Positions 62,467 through 64,000 of a stretch of DNA of 64,000 bases are shown here, piece after piece. The stretch covers positions 1,612,001 to 1,676,000 of the forward strand of contig NZ_RKHO01000001.1 of the NCBI RefSeq assembly GCF_003752505.1, read 5' to 3'. Under the pieces are notes generated by a model that did not search any database, was not told the origin of the DNA, and worked only from the letters and a program-made list of their open reading frames with translations. Both the position numbers and the translations under genes were made by a program. The DNA is from Nocardioides aurantiacus. GTDB taxonomy: Bacteria > Actinomycetota > Actinomycetes > Propionibacteriales > Nocardioidaceae. Positions within the stretch are counted from its first letter, which is position 1, and the number at the start of each line of letters is the position of its first letter.

Positions 62467-63587
62467 CGCACGCCCTCGTGCGTGCCGGCACCGTCCTCTC
62501 GCTGGCCTCGCTCACCCTGACGGTCGACAACCTGCGCCGGCTGCGCGTACCGCTGGAGACGGCCCGCCCGAGCCCGGAGGCGCTCGCCGTGCTGCTGCCG
62601 GTGCGCGACGAGGTCGCGGTGGTGGAGCGGTGCGTCGAGCACCTGCTGGCCGCCGCGGGCCGCTGGCCCGGACCCGTGCGCCTGCTCGTCCTCGACGACG
62701 GCTCCACCGACGGCACCGCCGCGGTGCTCGCTCGCCTCGCGCGCACCCACGACGGGCTCGAGGTGCTGACCGGCGAGGCCCCTCCCCCGGGCTGGCTGGG
62801 CAAGCCGTGGGCGTGCCACCAGCTCGCCGAGCGGGCGCTGGCGGGCGACGCGCAGGTGCTCGCGTTCGTCGACGCCGACGTCACGGTGGAGCCGCACGCG
62901 CTGACCGCCTCGGTGGCGCTGCTGCGGGCCGCGGGCCTCGACCTGGTCTGCCCCTATCCGCGTCAGGACGCCCGCACCCCGACCGAGCGGCTGGTGCAGC
63001 CGCTGCTGCAGTGGTCGTGGGCCAGCACGCTGCCGCTCGCGGCCGCCGAGCGCTCGCGGCGTCCCTCGACCGCGGTCGCCAACGGCCAGCTGCTCGTCGT
63101 CGACGCCGGCGCCTACCGCCGGCTCGGCGGCCACGCCGCGGTGCGCGGCGAGGTGCTCGAGGACCTCGCGGTCGCGCGGGCCCTCAAGCGCGTCGGCGGC
63201 CGGGGCACCGTCGTCGACGGCACCGGTGTCGCGTCCTGTCGGATGTACGACGGCTGGCCGGCCCTGCGCCGCGGCTACACCAAGTCGCTGTGGGCGGCGT
63301 TCGGCTCCCCGACCGGCGCCGGGCTCGCCCAGGGCGCCCTGCTGCTGGCCCACGTCGTGCCCGCGGTGGCGGCGCTCGGCGGCTCCCGCGCCGGCCTCCT
63401 GGGGTACGCCGCGAGCGTCGCCTCCCGCGTGCTCGTCGCCCGTCGCACCGGCGGTCGCGCGTGGCCCGACGCCCTCGCCCACCCGGCCTCCGTGGCCACC
63501 CTCGCGGGCCTGACCGCCGACTCGTTCGCGGCCCGTCGCGGCGGCCGGCTGCGCTGGAAGGGCCGCGACGTCGAGGTGCGCCCGTGA
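62463..63587 (+). CDS. GT2 glycosyltransferase of the carotenoid operon (CruG-like)
   Basis: A 374-residue family 2 glycosyltransferase. The N-terminus has a membrane anchor region. The catalytic part has LLVLDDGSTDGTAAVLARLA, PPGWLGKPWACHQLAERAL and VLAFVDADVTVEPHALTASV (DxD). LEDLAVARALKRVG and a hydrophobic C-terminus (LLAHVVPAVAALGG...) close the protein. Its position next to cruF suggests sugar transfer onto the 2'-hydroxy-carotenoid, as CruG does. It overlaps the next gene by 4 bp. Confidence 0.82.
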   Translation: MTHALVRAGTVLSLASLTLTVDNLRRLRVPLETARPSPEALAVLLPVRDEVAVVERCVEHLLAAAGRWPGPVRLLVLDDGSTDGTAAVLARLARTHDGLEVLTGEAPPPGWLGKPWACHQLAERALAGDAQVLAFVDADVTVEPHALTASVALLRAAGLDLVCPYPRQDARTPTERLVQPLLQWSWASTLPLAAAERSRRPSTAVANGQLLVVDAGAYRRLGGHAAVRGEVLEDLAVARALKRVGGRGTVVDGTGVASCRMYDGWPALRRGYTKSLWAAFGSPTGAGLAQGALLLAHVVPAVAALGGSRAGLLGYAASVASRVLVARRTGGRAWPDALAHPASVATLAGLTADSFAARRGGRLRWKGRDVEVRP

Positions 63588-64000
63588 GCCGCGTCGTCGT
63601 GGTCGGGGCCGGCGTCGGCGGCCTCGCCGCCGCCGTGCGGCTGGCCGCGCAGGGCCACGACGTCACCGTGCTGGAGCAGGCCGAGGAGGTCGGCGGCAAG
63701 CTCGGCACCCACGTCCACGACGGGTTCACCTTCGACACGGGGCCGTCCCTGCTGACGCTGCCGCACGTGCTGGAGGAGCTGTTCGCCGCGACCGGTGCGC
63801 CGCTCGAGGACCTCCTGCCCGTGCAGCGGCTCGACGTCGCCTGCCGCTACCGCTTCCCCGACGGCACCGAGGTCGACCTGCCCGGCGACGCCGGCGCCGT
63901 GCCGGCCGCGCTCGACGCCGCGCTCGGCCCCGGTCGCGGGGCGCAGTGGGCGGCGCTGATGGGGCGCGCCGGGCGGGTCTGGGACCTCACCCACGGGCCG
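63584..64000 (+). CDS. Phytoene desaturase-like protein (CrtI), 5' part
   Basis: The first 139 codons of a gene that runs off the window. The N-terminal FAD motif is VVVVGAGVGGLAAAVRLAAQGHDVTVLEQAEEVGGKLGT, followed by FDTGPSLLTLPHVLEELFAATG, both typical of the CrtI/CrtD amine-oxidase group. It could be a phytoene desaturase or a hydroxy-carotenoid 3,4-desaturase (CrtD-like); the C-terminus needed to decide is missing. GTG 63584 overlaps the glycosyltransferase stop (GTGA). Confidence 0.85.
   Translation, partial: MSRVVVVGAGVGGLAAAVRLAAQGHDVTVLEQAEEVGGKLGTHVHDGFTFDTGPSLLTLPHVLEELFAATGAPLEDLLPVQRLDVACRYRFPDGTEVDLPGDAGAVPAALDAALGPGRGAQWAALMGRAGRVWDLTHGP

Overview
The window comes from a very GC-rich actinobacterium, most likely a Nocardioides or close relative in the Nocardioidaceae. 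The evidence is the mycothiol ligase MshC, a complete Pup-proteasome locus, RbpA, PafBC, many GTG starts, 4-bp gene overlaps and strong third-position GC that opens long meaningless frames opposite real genes. The genes look chromosomal and mostly housekeeping. I see no phage, plasmid, transposon, CRISPR or tRNA genes. Calls rest on reading motifs by eye; no database search was run.

Layout. 0-8 kb: end of a DUF3090 gene, an SCO1664-type kinase-like protein, mshC, a PAC2-family protein, metH and a HAD phosphatase. 7.9-11 kb: RecB-like nuclease, site-2 protease and tRNA m1A58 methyltransferase. 11-22 kb: the Pup-proteasome locus (mpa-dop-pup-prcB-prcA-pafA), an FKBP lipoprotein, the pafB-pafC regulators and tatA-tatC. 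22-30 kb: a lipid kinase, a HelY-type helicase, a flavoprotein with a divergent XRE-cupin regulator, a 5'-3' exonuclease, a Lrp/AsnC regulator and a VOC protein. 29-35 kb: a GAF regulator divergent from a SnoaL-FMO fusion, then a nitrilase-like protein, topoisomerase IB and an SRPBCC protein. 35-40.4 kb: a lysine fermentation-type locus (kamA divergent from kdd-kamD-kamE-kal). 40.8-47.5 kb: Ppm synthase, FxsA, RbpA, MFS, GDPD and ABC-F genes. 47.6-49.4 kb: a cluster of palindromes and a MurA homologue fused to a DNA-binding domain. 49.5-57 kb: a manganese-type riboswitch and TerC, a PhoD phosphatase, an aldo-keto reductase, a MetX-like hydrolase and an EEP nuclease. 57-64 kb: TPR, MarR, lipoprotein and DUF2695 genes, then a carotenoid operon that runs off the end.

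The most important signal is at 57071-57098. It is a 28-bp sequence with the anatomy of a XerC/XerD dif site (11-bp arm, 6-bp centre, 11-bp arm). The skewed oligomer GGGGGAG reverses strand exactly there: about 28 plus-strand copies and no complements before it, against none and 5 complements after it. The two observations are independent and both place the replication terminus inside this window.

Regulation is unusually readable. At least 17 genes carry a TANNNT-like -10 element 6-7 nt before the start codon, which predicts leaderless transcripts. Other visible signals are a perfect SigR-type promoter for rbpA, a yybP-ykoY riboswitch with an evident SD-sequestering helix for terC, and a perfect operator palindrome on the promoter of the HTH-MurA gene. 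Several palindromic or tandem intergenic repeat families sit between genes.
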